A stretch of 64,000 bases of DNA from Ptychodera flava. Its lineage: Eukaryota > Hemichordata > Enteropneusta > Ptychoderidae. The DNA lies in the NCBI RefSeq assembly GCF_041260155.1, contig NC_091940.1:26092370-26156369 (forward strand), given 5' to 3'. Each line of letters begins with the position of its first letter. Position 1 is the first letter of the stretch. Shown here in pieces: positions 12,700 through 24,100 of the stretch. The position numbers were made by a program, and so were the translations under genes. The notes beneath the pieces are model-generated. The model saw only the letters and a program-made list of their open reading frames with translations, was not told the DNA's origin and did no database searches.

Positions 12700-13960
12700 G
12701 TGAAATCAATGTATCTCAGGAACTACAAGGGCTGACAACTTTTTGATGGCCTTGAATGACCTTTAATCTATTAAATGTATCTCAGAAACTATTGGGGCTG
12801 CAGGTTTTGTTCCTTCTGAATAATGTTTAATATGAGACTATTAAATTTGCCAACTCTTGGATGACCTAGATGACCTTTGACCTACTTTAACGTATCAAAG
12901 GAACCATAGGAGCAAAAGGGTCTGTCCATTTTGAATATTGATGTAGGATAATCAAGTTTTCTGACTGTTTGGATGACCTTAGATAACCTTTGTTCAACTA
13001 TTCAAAAATCTAAGAAACGATAAAGGCATAGGATTTTTCATTTTGAGTATAATTGAGTACAGGATGACCAAGTTTCAGGATGAAAACATTATTTTCAGGC
13101 TATCTGTTTCTACTCGGAGGCGCATTCTATCTTAAAAACCCTTGGGTCCAGTGCGTCATTTTGACACAATTTTATCAATACTTTACTTTTAGGAAGGCTG
13201 AGGGACTTTAACAAGAGTAAAGATGCTACAGGATGACCAAACGTTTTAGATGACCCTTGATGACCTTTGAATCACTTAAGCGTTCCTCGTCAACTATAGG
13301 GGCTGTACGTGAGATTCCTTTTGAATATTGGTAAGAATGGGACTATTAATTTCCTAATCTTTTGGATTACCTTTACCTATTTTAAAATATTCCTGCATCT
13401 ATAGGTGAGGCAGGTTTTGTTCCTTTTGATTATTGGTGATTATGGACAAAAATCTTTTTGGCAATTTTTGGATGACCTAGGATGACGTTTGACCTACTTT
13501 CGGGTATCTCAGCTACAACTTTCGTTCTCATTTCCTATGAGGAGTAAGGACCTTAAATTTTTCTTTGGACATTTTGACGAACTTTGATGGCCTTTTACCT
13601 CCCAAAATGTTTCTCAGCAACAATAGGGTTGACAGGTTTTTGTTCCTTTTCAATATTTCCATGGAACCATTAATGACCTTAAATGATCTTTGACCTACTG
13701 AAAAATCAGCAACTACAGTGACTACAGCTTCGGTTCCTTTTGAATATGGGTGAGAACAGGACCATCAAGTCTTTTAAACTGTTTGGATGAACTTTAGCTG
13801 ACCTTTCATCTGTTTTAACATATTTTAGCTACTACAGGGTTAAAGATTTGTTCCTTTTTATTGGTAAGTATGGTACCATCATTTTTCGAAACGTTTCGGA
13901 AGGCCTTTGATAACCTCTACTACAACATACATCAAGGACTACAGGGTCACATGATGTGTT
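12700..13960 (+). repeat. Degenerate ~110-bp minisatellite
   Basis: About ten diverged units share a GATGACCTTTGACCTA phrase, then a TATCTCAGGAAC-like phrase, then TTTTGTTCCTTTTGAATATTGG. Spacing is roughly 65-130 bp. One arm of the inverted duplication (13,096-13,222) splits the array. No open frame is conserved across units. Confidence 0.75.
13096..13222 (-). repeat. Right arm of the inverted duplication
   Basis: A near-perfect reverse complement of 12,105-12,231, carrying the MITE terminus (TTAA at 13,132) with it. It is inserted inside the minisatellite, so the copy event is younger than the array. Confidence 0.9.
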
Positions 13961-15110
13961 TCTGTTAAACACTATTAAGTACGACACAAAATTGATTTCC
14001 CATATATCTCAGACGACTTTGCATCGTCTCGTCTTCAAAGTGCGTTTATATATATTTACATTTGCCTAATCATGCAAAAATCTACATTTTTTGTTCTTTG
14101 CAAGCTCATATGCAACTTTTCATCGCATACACTATGATTCTACAATCAGACGCAATGTAATATTATTTATTGGATTTCATGAACCTGCCAGGGATTAGTA
14201 TTCTAACGAATATTATTGTTTAGGTCACAGGTAGGCAGCTGCCTAATGAAGTGCTCAAAAATCTTTCTGCGTTGTGTCAGTCCACATTATATCACACACT
14301 ATTTCCTTGCTGACACTTTTGACAGATGTACAGTTGCCATCGATGTTGAAGACTGCTTGTACTTTTGTTTGGGCTTGCTTAATTACATTAAATGCCGGGT
14401 AATAGGCGAATATGAGGTCAGGTGTCTTAAATGTGTATGTCTGCACTGCTTCCTTCTTGATCATGGTTAGAGGAAAACATAATGTTCGTTGTTTTTGTAA
14501 ACGAAAATTTTTCGAACAAATATTAATTTTATTTTCGCACAACTAAGAACTTTTACATCATTTGGAATAATTTATATATTGTCAAATGTAGAGAATTCAT
14601 ACAATCTGGCAAATCAATAAAGTCTTAGCTTCATGCAATGAAGAAGGTAAACATTGAATTTTATAATAACAATAAATACTCGATAATTTTATAGATGTGT
14701 CAAATTGAACAGTAACCTCAGATCAGTGACAACCAATGTTCTCATTGAGGGGACCAGGCATTCTATTCATTGCAATGCCTGGCGTTTCATAAAGTATTTT
14801 TAAAGATTTCTTCATATATTTAAGTCACTTATCAACGCGGGGAAAACACAAAAGATGGAATCAAAAATGATATCGTTCAAATCTGGTATTTACTCAACTT
14901 TTACTTTGAGGTTGCCTGGGTTCGTGTGTTTGCATGTGGGCTTACACTTTCTTTCTGATTGCCTTCTTCAGTTAGCTTTGTAAGCATACATATCTGTCCC
15001 GTCCCTTTGCTTATTTACCGATTTTTTACATTTTCTGTACGGTCTCGTGTATTTTTCCACATGTTTATGTTCTTTGATCTAATCGCTACTCCAGAAAAAG
15101 AACAAGAAGA
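13961..15110. other. Intergenic stretch upstream of the lectin-like gene
   Basis: No repeat family or gene recognised. A 95-codon minus-strand open frame (14,255-14,542) has no motif I know. The last ~100 bp should contain the promoter and 5' UTR of the downstream gene. A CTACTCCAG acceptor-like site just before the start codon hints at a 5' UTR intron. Confidence 0.4.
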
Positions 15111-15165
15111 ATGAAGTTCGTGCTATTTATGCTGGTTGTTGCAGTTGGTACTCGCGAATCATATG
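15111..15165 (+). CDS. Exon 1: start codon and signal peptide
   Basis: ATG in an AAGAAGA context opens MKFVLFMLVVAVGTRESY, a short basic start and a hydrophobic stretch typical of a signal peptide. It ends in phase 1 before GTCAGT. The split codon makes Gly with exon 2, giving a likely cleavage site SYG|QDN. Reading on into the intron meets a stop after four codons. Confidence 0.65.
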
Positions 15166-18100
15166 GTCAGTATTTCTAAAGTTGTGTAAAATGTTTAAGG
15201 TTTCTGTCTGCAACAAGAAATTGCTTTTGTACCTGAGTGTAGATGTACTGATTTTGTATAAGAATTATCGGATGCATACTTATGGTTATTCATTTACGTT
15301 TTTAAGTTCTCCTACTAGTTAAAGCAGTTGTAGTTGAAATGAGATATGTAGCTCTTCTCGACATGGTGGTACGAGAGAAATGCAAGCAGGGCATTATTCA
15401 TAATCATTTCTTTTTTTTCTGAAAAAGGTCATGCCAAAATAAGTGAACTACACGACATATAAGCAAACACAGTATTCAGTCAATACAAATAAAATCACGA
15501 AATTGAATCATACAATTCAAATTTTAGAAGTTATCATACAAATACCCCACTCAACGATTCATTTGCACAAATTCAACCTTACATGAACAAGAAAATGCTG
15601 TTGGAATTATTATAAAGTCAGTAGTCAGGATATACCAATTACTTGTAATTAGTGAATAACCTAGCAGGTTAAAGTGGTATTAATAGGTTTAACTTGGATG
15701 CAGAAGATACATGTGCTGTACGTAAACTATTGAAGTATGCATACTCTATAACTTCTTGTGCACATAAATCACAAGCCCTGTCGTTTTCTTGCACCAGTCG
15801 TATTACACAAGATAACGTCTTCAACATCCAAAGCAACTCGACTACATGACCACCTCCATTAAAGTTAGTTCAATACTCGTGAACCTGTCGTGTCATTATG
15901 TGGCACATCTTCATACTTTTTCGTGACACCTACTTTTGAAGGATTGTTTTCGTCGCTACATTAGAAGATCAAAGAGCGAACAGGAAGCCTAGCAGTTCCA
16001 ATGCCCTCCTCTCTGTGTAAACATTTTTAACATGTCACAATTTCAGGCCAAGACAATGTCGCCTTGGGTAAACCAGTCACTGGGATAAGGCTAGAACAAG
16101 GTACGCTACACACCCTACCCTATCTCGTCGATGGCATACAAAACACATGTGCAGATTCAGGTCCAAAGGTGAATCGACCTGCATTTCAGATCGATTTGGG
16201 ACGAGATCATCTAGTACAAGCAGTGAAACTAGTTTTCCCGAATGATTGTAGAGAGACTCTGGAGAACACTGGCTGTAAGTATTCTGTAAGAACAGCACAA
16301 TAACCTCTAAAATAGATAGCAAAAACATCTCGCTCTGCAACAAATTGTCAGTTTTACAAACTTCACTTGCATATCAAAATGTAAAACTTCGTCAGCTAAC
16401 AAACATCATATTTATACAGGAATATGGTGTGAAGAAACACATCTAAAACCGAAACAAAACATGATGTAACTTTTGTACATAGAAATTGATCAGAGTGATA
16501 TATATTTTCTTTTAAGGTGGTTATCATGACATTGACATTAGGGTTAGTGATGGACCAAATAGTGACGGTGAAGTTTGTGTTAGAATACAGGATGACGTAT
16601 TTCAACCAAAAGGAGAATTAACTTTAGAGTGTAAAGCTGGCGCTCTCATAGGCAGATATGTAACGTTGATAAAAGATGATGACACTCACCAAACTCGTGT
16701 AATATACCTTTGTGAGTTACAGGTATACGGAGAAGGCAAGTACGGTTTATTTTTTGTGTTTGTGGTATATGCAGGTGAATAAAAAGTGGTTTATCTATCG
16801 AATACAAACTCTAAACCTACGTACATAATTACCTTATATAGAATTCAGCAACAAACACAACCCGACCACACATACACATCTCTATAAAACATGGCTCAAT
16901 AAATTTGTACCTGTTGTGTCATTCTATGGCACATGTTCACAAGTTTCCATGATGCCAACCTTTGAAAAGTAAATTTGTCATCATTAGCTGAGCCGATCAA
17001 AAGACTGAAAGTGAGGTGCAATGGTTACTATGGCCTGAGATGTTTCTAAATAGTATAAACGTATCATACTTTCAGCTCAAAACAATGTCGCCCTTGGTAA
17101 ACGAGTCGCTGGCATACGGCTAGAACAAGGTACGCTACACACCCTACCCTATCTCGTCGATGGCATACAAAACACATGTGCAGATTCAGGTCCAAAGGTG
17201 AATCGACCTGCATTTCAGATCGATTTGGGACGAGATCATCTAGTACAAGCAGTGAAACTAGTTTTCCCGAATGATTGTAGAGAGACTCTGGAGAACACTG
17301 GCTGTAAGTATTCTGTAAGAACAGCACAATAACCTCTAAAATAGATAGCAAAAACATCTCGCTTTGCAGCAAATTTGTCAGTTTTACAAACTTCACTTGC
17401 ATATCAAAATGTAAAACTTTGTCAGCTAACAAACTTCATATTATACATGAGTTTTGAGTAAAGAAACACATCTAAAACCGAAACAAAAAACTTTGTAACT
17501 TCTGTACGAAGAAATTGATCAGAGTGATATGTTTTTTCCTTTAAGGTGGATATCATGACATTGACATTAGGGTTAGTGATGGACCAAATAGTGACGGTGA
17601 AGTTTGTGTTAGAATACAGGATGACGTATTTCAACCAAAAGGAGAATTAACTTTAGAGTGTAAAGCTGGCGCTCTCATAGGCAGATATATAACGTTGATA
17701 AAAGATGATGACACTCACCAAACTCGTGTAATATACCTTTGTGAGTTACAGGTATACGGAGAAGGCAAGTACGGTTTATTTTTTGTGTTTGTGGTATATG
17801 CTGGTGAATAAAAAGTGGTTTATCTATCGAATACAAACTCTAAACCTACGTACATAATTACCTTACATAGAATTCAGCAATACGATGGTTTCAACGGGGA
17901 CTCGAACCCGCAACGCACGGCACCCAATCACCTAGCGCAGAGGACGACAGACAAACCGCTCGACTAAATCCCCAATCTTGAAAAGATTGCTTCAAACCGA
18001 GCTAAGGATGTTACAATTCTGACTGCGCCCTCTCCACTCGCCGTAGAGTTCGTGAAGCACTCACGCTAGCACACACGCTATCATACATCTCACACAAACT

Positions 18101-21100
18101 ATATCGAAGCGAAGCAATGAATACAACGCTTTACACCGGGCGGAAGATAGCCTCAGGGACAATTCTGTCCACCAGCAGAGCTATCAACCAAGGAAAGAGA
18201 AATACGATGGTTTCAACCGGGACTCGAACCCACAACGCACGGCACCCAATCACCTAGCGCAGAGGACAACAGACAAACCGCTCGACTAAATCCCCAATCT
18301 CGAAACGATTGGTTCAATAACCGAGCTAAGGATGTTACAATTCTGACTGCGCCCTCTCCACTCGCCGTAGAGTTCGTGAAGCAACAAACACAACCCGACC
18401 ACACATACACATCTCTATAAAACATGGCTCAATAAATTTGTACCTGTTGTGTCATTCTATGGCACATGTTCACAAGTTTCCATGATGCCAACCTTTGAAA
18501 AGTAAATTTGTCATCATTAGCTGAGCCGATCAAAAGACTGAAAGTGAGGTGCAATGGTTACTATGGCCTGAGATGTTTCTAAATAAACGTTGTGAGTTTG
18601 AATCCCAGTGATACCATACTTTCAGATCAAAACAATGTCGCCCTTGGTAAACCAGTCGCTGGCATATGGCTAGAACAAGGCTCACTTTGTTTGTGTTTGT
18701 AGTATGTGGTATGTGCTTGTAGGTAATCAGTAATCTTTCTATCGGATGCAAACTTTAAACCTACGGTACTTACCTCGCATAGAATTCAGTGACCAAATCA
18801 ACCGAATTATACATGGCAATCTATAAATTTTCGTTCAGTAACCCTGCTAAGATAGTGCATTTTTGACAGTAACTATCCCTAACGGCTAATGAAGAACAGC
18901 TACACTCACACACAACCTACACAAGTTTAACAGTAAGTAAGTTATAACCTGTGGCGGAGTCCAGTTACTTTTGTATCCGCTAAGTGCCAACCACTCCAAG
19001 AAATAACCACCCTCAGTTGCTTTAGTTTAGGATAGGTTTATTCAAGAAGCGGTGAAAACTGGGTAAATAAAGAGATTAAAATACAAGGTCATTCATTGTC
19101 TACATCGGAGAGTCGAGGCAAATCAAGTTCAAAGTAAACGGAATAAAAGAACTAAATTCTACTAAAATATCTAAGCACTGCATTCAAAATGGTCTTCTAA
19201 ATAATTGGAAAGTCATAAAAGGAAATCAACTTACATCGTTGCGCCTACAGTCCTACTTTTGGCTGGAGTGTTTGTGAGATCCACGTGGCATGTCTACTTG
19301 CTTTACACAGTGGAGGAAAAAACGTGTCTGCCTGGGTGTAATTTAATCTTTAACCTTTTAATTGTTTTACCAAGAAGTTTCTTGACCTTTGTGTCAGAGG
19401 GCCTTAAGAAAGATAGAGGGCGATCTTCTGAAAATCTAGAAAGGGTCATGAAGGGTCAATTCAACACACTCCCCGTCTAAAAATGCGCGGTAAGCTGAAT
19501 TTTTACTAATCATAAATTTCAAATAGAATAAATGCCTAATAATATTTTAGGTCTAAATAAATTCTAAAAGCTAAGAGTATATACGAAAGGGTTCATACTA
19601 ATAGAGTCCGTAAGTAGTGTTCATTGAATTCAATCACAGAGTTCAAGTTGTACTTTCAATCAAAACTAATTCACTAATTGGTCTGAGGTAGGTTCGATGT
19701 TCGCCATCTTTGTAGATCATCACGTCTACTTTTCGTACTTTGTTGTCATCGCTGGGGTAGACCTTCACTATGCGAGCGAGGGGCCAGCTGTTTCTTGCGT
19801 ATTCTTTCTCTCTCAAAAGGACCACGTCTCCTTCTTTGACGTTGATTGTAGATTTGTTCCATTTTGGTCGTGGCTGACGGCTTTGTAGATATTCTTTTCT
19901 CCATCGTATCCAGAATTGATCAGCTAGATACTGTACGCGTCGCCAACGTTTTCTACTGTAGATGTCTTGTTGGACAAATGAGCCTGGTGGTGGGGTCGGT
20001 GATTGAGTCTTCATGGTGAGTAGCATGTTTGGGGTGAGAGCTTGAGGATCGTTTGCATCTATGATACAGTTGTTATAGGTCTGGAGTTGACGATGGCGCT
20101 GGCTTCTGCCATGAGAGTTGTCAGCAAGTCATGTGTGTATTGTTGCTTGCCAGGTTGATAGTGCATGGAGTCAAGAACGCGTCTGATGGTACCAATTTGT
20201 CGTTCCCATATACCGCCGAAGTGTGATGCGTGAGGTGGGTTGAAAATCCACTCGCAGTCTCTTGTTGTAAGGAATTTCTTGATGCGGTCTTGATCCAGCT
20301 CTTTGGCTGCTGCCTGAAGTTCGTTCTTTGCGCCAATGAAGTTGGTGCCCTGGTCACATCTGAGTTTCTTGATGTTGCCGCGTATAGCTATGAAGCGACG
20401 TAGGGCGTTGATGAAGGATGAAGTGTCCATGGAGTCTATTACTTCTATGTGTACTGCTGTAGTGTGAGAGACAGACAAAGATAACTGCCCATCTCTTTGC
20501 TTCAGACTTACCGGCTCTGGTTTTGCGGGAAGCTATAGTCCAGGGGCCGAATACGTCCATTCCGACGTTGGTGAATGGTGGGGTTTCTCTGTTCTGTCCG
20601 ACGGTAGGTCGGCCATGAGTTGAGTGAGTGGTTTTGCTCTCAGTCTTCTACATATCGCACACTTGTGTAGTATGCTTCTTACCATGTCATGTACCCCATG
20701 ATCCAATAGCCATTAGCTCTGACGTTTGACAGGGTGAGTTGTCTGCCTTGATGTTGTACTAGTCGATGTACATGATCGATGATAAGACGTGAAATGTGGT
20801 TGTCCTGTGGAAGGATGATGGGGTGTCGGCCGCAGAGGTCGATGTCGGATTGACGAAGTCTTCCTCCAACACGGATGAGTCCTTTTTCATCGATGAATGG
20901 GTTCATCCGGCTGATGGGGTTCCGTTTCTGTAGTCTGTTGTTGTCCGTGCCTGCTGACTTTGTTGCAGATAGTATCTCATATTCTTTATGAAACACGCTT
21001 TTCTGTACTGAGCGTAGGATGATGGTTTCTGCTTGTACCATCATCTCAATTTTCAGTTCTTCTGGAGACTTCTCTTCTTCTTTTTTGTCTGTCTTTTCTG

Positions 21101-24100
21101 GTAATTTTCTTTGTCTGATTTTGCCTATTAAGTTGGCAATACTTCTCTTCAAGGATCTCCATGATGAAAATCGTTGAAATCAGTGAGCACCTAAGTCGTC
21201 TTGTTCTACTTCCTTCGTTGATGTGTTGAGGACAGCAAGTTGTTTGCGGACCTCAGGGTCTTCGTCACTTACTGTGTATTTGTGTTCTGTTTCTTCATGG
21301 TTGTCTTGCTCGTCTCGCTGCCACAGGAATGCTGGTCCTGATAGCCAGATAGTTGAGTTGAGTTTTTGGGCTGGTACGCTGCGTGATGCGATGTCAGCTG
21401 GATTTTCGTGTGTAGACACATGTCGCCACTGGTGTGGTGATGATATGTTGTGTATCTTTTCTACTCTGTTCGCTACGTATACGTGGAAACGTTTCGAGGT
21501 GTTGTTTATATATCCAAGGACGATTTCGCTGTCCGTGTGATATATGACGTTGTCGATGTTCAGGCCGATTTCTGATGTGATCTTCTGTGCGAGTTCTGTC
21601 GCTAGGACGGCTGCACACAGTTCTAGGCGAGGTATGGAGACTGCATGAGTAGGGTTTACCTTTGCCTTGCCAAGTATGAATGTATGAATGATACGTTGAC
21701 GTTGTCTTCATGGTTAGTCAACCGCAAGTACGCTACAGCATCTATGGCTTCATTGCTGGCGTCAGAGAAAATGTGACACTCTGTTTTCTTATGGGTCCGA
21801 AGGTGGGTGGAGTGTAGCATCGCTGTAGCTGTATCTTTGTGATGTAGTTGAGGTTGTTGCACCAGCGGGTCCATCTGGGCAAATATTTCTCTGGTAATGT
21901 TTCATCCCATCCAAGGTTTGATGAGTTGCGTCCTTTAGTTTCTGTCATGAGGCCTCGTAGTATTAGTTTTCCTTCTATGGAAACTGGTGCGAGTATACCG
22001 AGTGGATCGTATATGAGTTGACGATCGCCAGTACTCCCCGCCGTGAGAATGGCTTCTCCTTCAAGTCTACTTCGAATGTGAATGCGTCCGCCTCTAGAGA
22101 CCACTTGACCCTAATGATCTCTGTGTCGGTAAGGTGTCTTGGTTGAAATCCAAACTCTGTAGATCTTTGGCTCGTACTCGTTTGGAAGTGCTGTCATGAC
22201 TTCTTCATCATTTGAAACGATCTTGTGGAAGTTAACGTTTCTGGTCGCTAGTAAGTCTCTTGTTCTATTGATGAGACTAATAGCTTTCTGTGCATCTGGT
22301 GCTGAGGTTAGTCCGTCGTCGACGTAAAAGTTCTTGTCGATGAACTCTTTCACGTCTTCTCCGTATGTAGATACGCCGTCTTCAGCAATCTTTCTCAGTC
22401 CGAAGGTAGCAATGGCTGGTGAGGAGACATTGCCGACAGGTGTACGTTCATTCTGTACTGAATTACTGGTTTCGTGGGGTCGTTGTGTTTGAACCAAAAG
22501 AAGCGCAGATAGTCTCTGTGTTCTTTGTTGACATGGAAGCTATGAAACATCTGTTCTACGTCGCCCATTACTGCTGTCTGCTCGCGTCGGAATCGTAGCA
22601 GGATACCAAGGAGGCTGTTCATTTGGTCAGGTCCCTGAAGCAATGCGTCGTTCAAGGAGACTCCGTTGTACTTTGCACTGGAGTCGAATACTACTCTGAT
22701 CTGCTGTTTCTTGGGATGGTAGACACCGAAGTGTGGTAGGTACCATGAGTTGTCGGCATCTATTTCGTTTTCTGGAACGAGACTTGCGTGGTCACGTTCC
22801 ATTTTTCTTCATAAACTGAAAGTATTCTTCCATCATTTGTGGTTTACGCTGAAGCTGATTCTGTAGATTGTAGAATCGGTTCAGAGCTGATTGTCGGTTG
22901 TTCGGTAATTTCTTTGGGTCTTGCCTGAAGGGGAGAGGAAGTTCTAGATTTCCTTCCTCATTTACATGGACTTCTCGTTGCATGATGTCCAGGAATTGCT
23001 TGTCTTCAATGGAGGGTGCCTTTTGTTCGTCGTAAGGTGTCCGCTTGAAGACGGTGGTGCCGAAGTTGACGGGTTTCGGGCTTATTATGTCTTTGATGTG
23101 GATGTGATGATTACATTCGAGCGCCGATTCATCGTAGCTGTTGAGGGTTGCAGTCGTACGGTGTACTGAAGTGCGGATTACACCTCTTGCTGTCTCTAGG
23201 CACAGTTCACCTGAAATTGTCCACCCTAGGTCGGTGCGTTGAGCCCAAGGGGAGTTTACAGGTCCGTTCCTTGTTTCTCTGACTTTCAGTGGTTCTGGGC
23301 AGTTTCTGCGGATGAGGAGGTGAATTCCAAATGTAATCGATGATGGGCTTCAGATGTTTGAAGGCCTTGCAAGTTGCAAATGTCTGGTGTGGGTATTTCA
23401 TTCTTGTCGCTCGGTATGTTGTCGTTTTCTAGCAGGACGGGAAGAGAGAATTTTTTCTTTCCGTCATGTGATTCTATGATGACGCGGTTGCTACGTCGTC
23501 CCTTTCTGAGTTCTCCTTTGCCACTGCATGTTGACAGTTCGTATTCAAGGTCTGGGCCGTGTATCTTCAGTGCGTCGAAGAGGTGGCTATCACCCATACA
23601 GGCGTTGGACTGGTCGTCTAGGACTACGTAAGTTTCTATGTAGTCTGCTGGTCGGTCTTGTGTATACACCTTTGCGAGGACTATCTTCCCACACGAACGT
23701 CCGGCTGGGCATTTCGTGAGTCTGGTACATTTTGTTGTAGCTTCTTGGGTTTCCTTTTCTTTATCTTCTGGTTTAGCTTCGGTTGTTTTCTGCTTAGACC
23801 TGTCACCGGGTGTAGCGTGGAGACAGGTGATGTGTTTCTTGCTCTTGCATATAGCGCATTCAATCGTTGATGTGCAGTCTTTTGCGAGATGTTTCTCAGT
23901 GCATTTAAAGCACAAGCCTTTCTTCTTACACAGTTCAATTCTGTCAGCAACTGGTTGCTTTGCAAATGCTTTGCAATCTTTCAGGTCATGTCCTGTAGCC
24001 TCGTGGAAGAGACATCGTTTTTCTTCATTTGATGATTTCGTTGCGTGTACACGCGCTCTAGTCTTCGTTTGTTGACTGGATTTTGACTTACTTGTTCCAG

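Larger units (their letters stand above)
17881..18379 (-). mobile_element. 499-bp element with ~177-bp direct terminal repeats carrying tRNA-like A and B boxes
   Basis: The copy at 18,203-18,379 repeats 17,881-18,056 almost exactly, around a 146-bp middle. On the minus strand each repeat has an A-box TAGTCGAGCGG and a B-box GGTTCGAGTCC. AGCAA flanks the insertion at 17,876-17,880 and 18,380-18,384, and the uninterrupted sequence is seen near 16,850. It is either a TRIM-like LTR miniature with pol III-type promoters or a one-and-a-half-unit tandem SINE. No coding capacity. Confidence 0.75.

Noticed and set aside
14255-14542. 95-codon minus-strand frame upstream of the lectin-like gene
   Set aside because: No recognised motif, no splice context, and it overlaps an open frame on the other strand. 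Not supported.
17881-18379. A pair of functional tRNA genes
   Set aside because: The repeat includes long non-tRNA flanks on both sides and an insertion duplication. It is better read as a mobile element.
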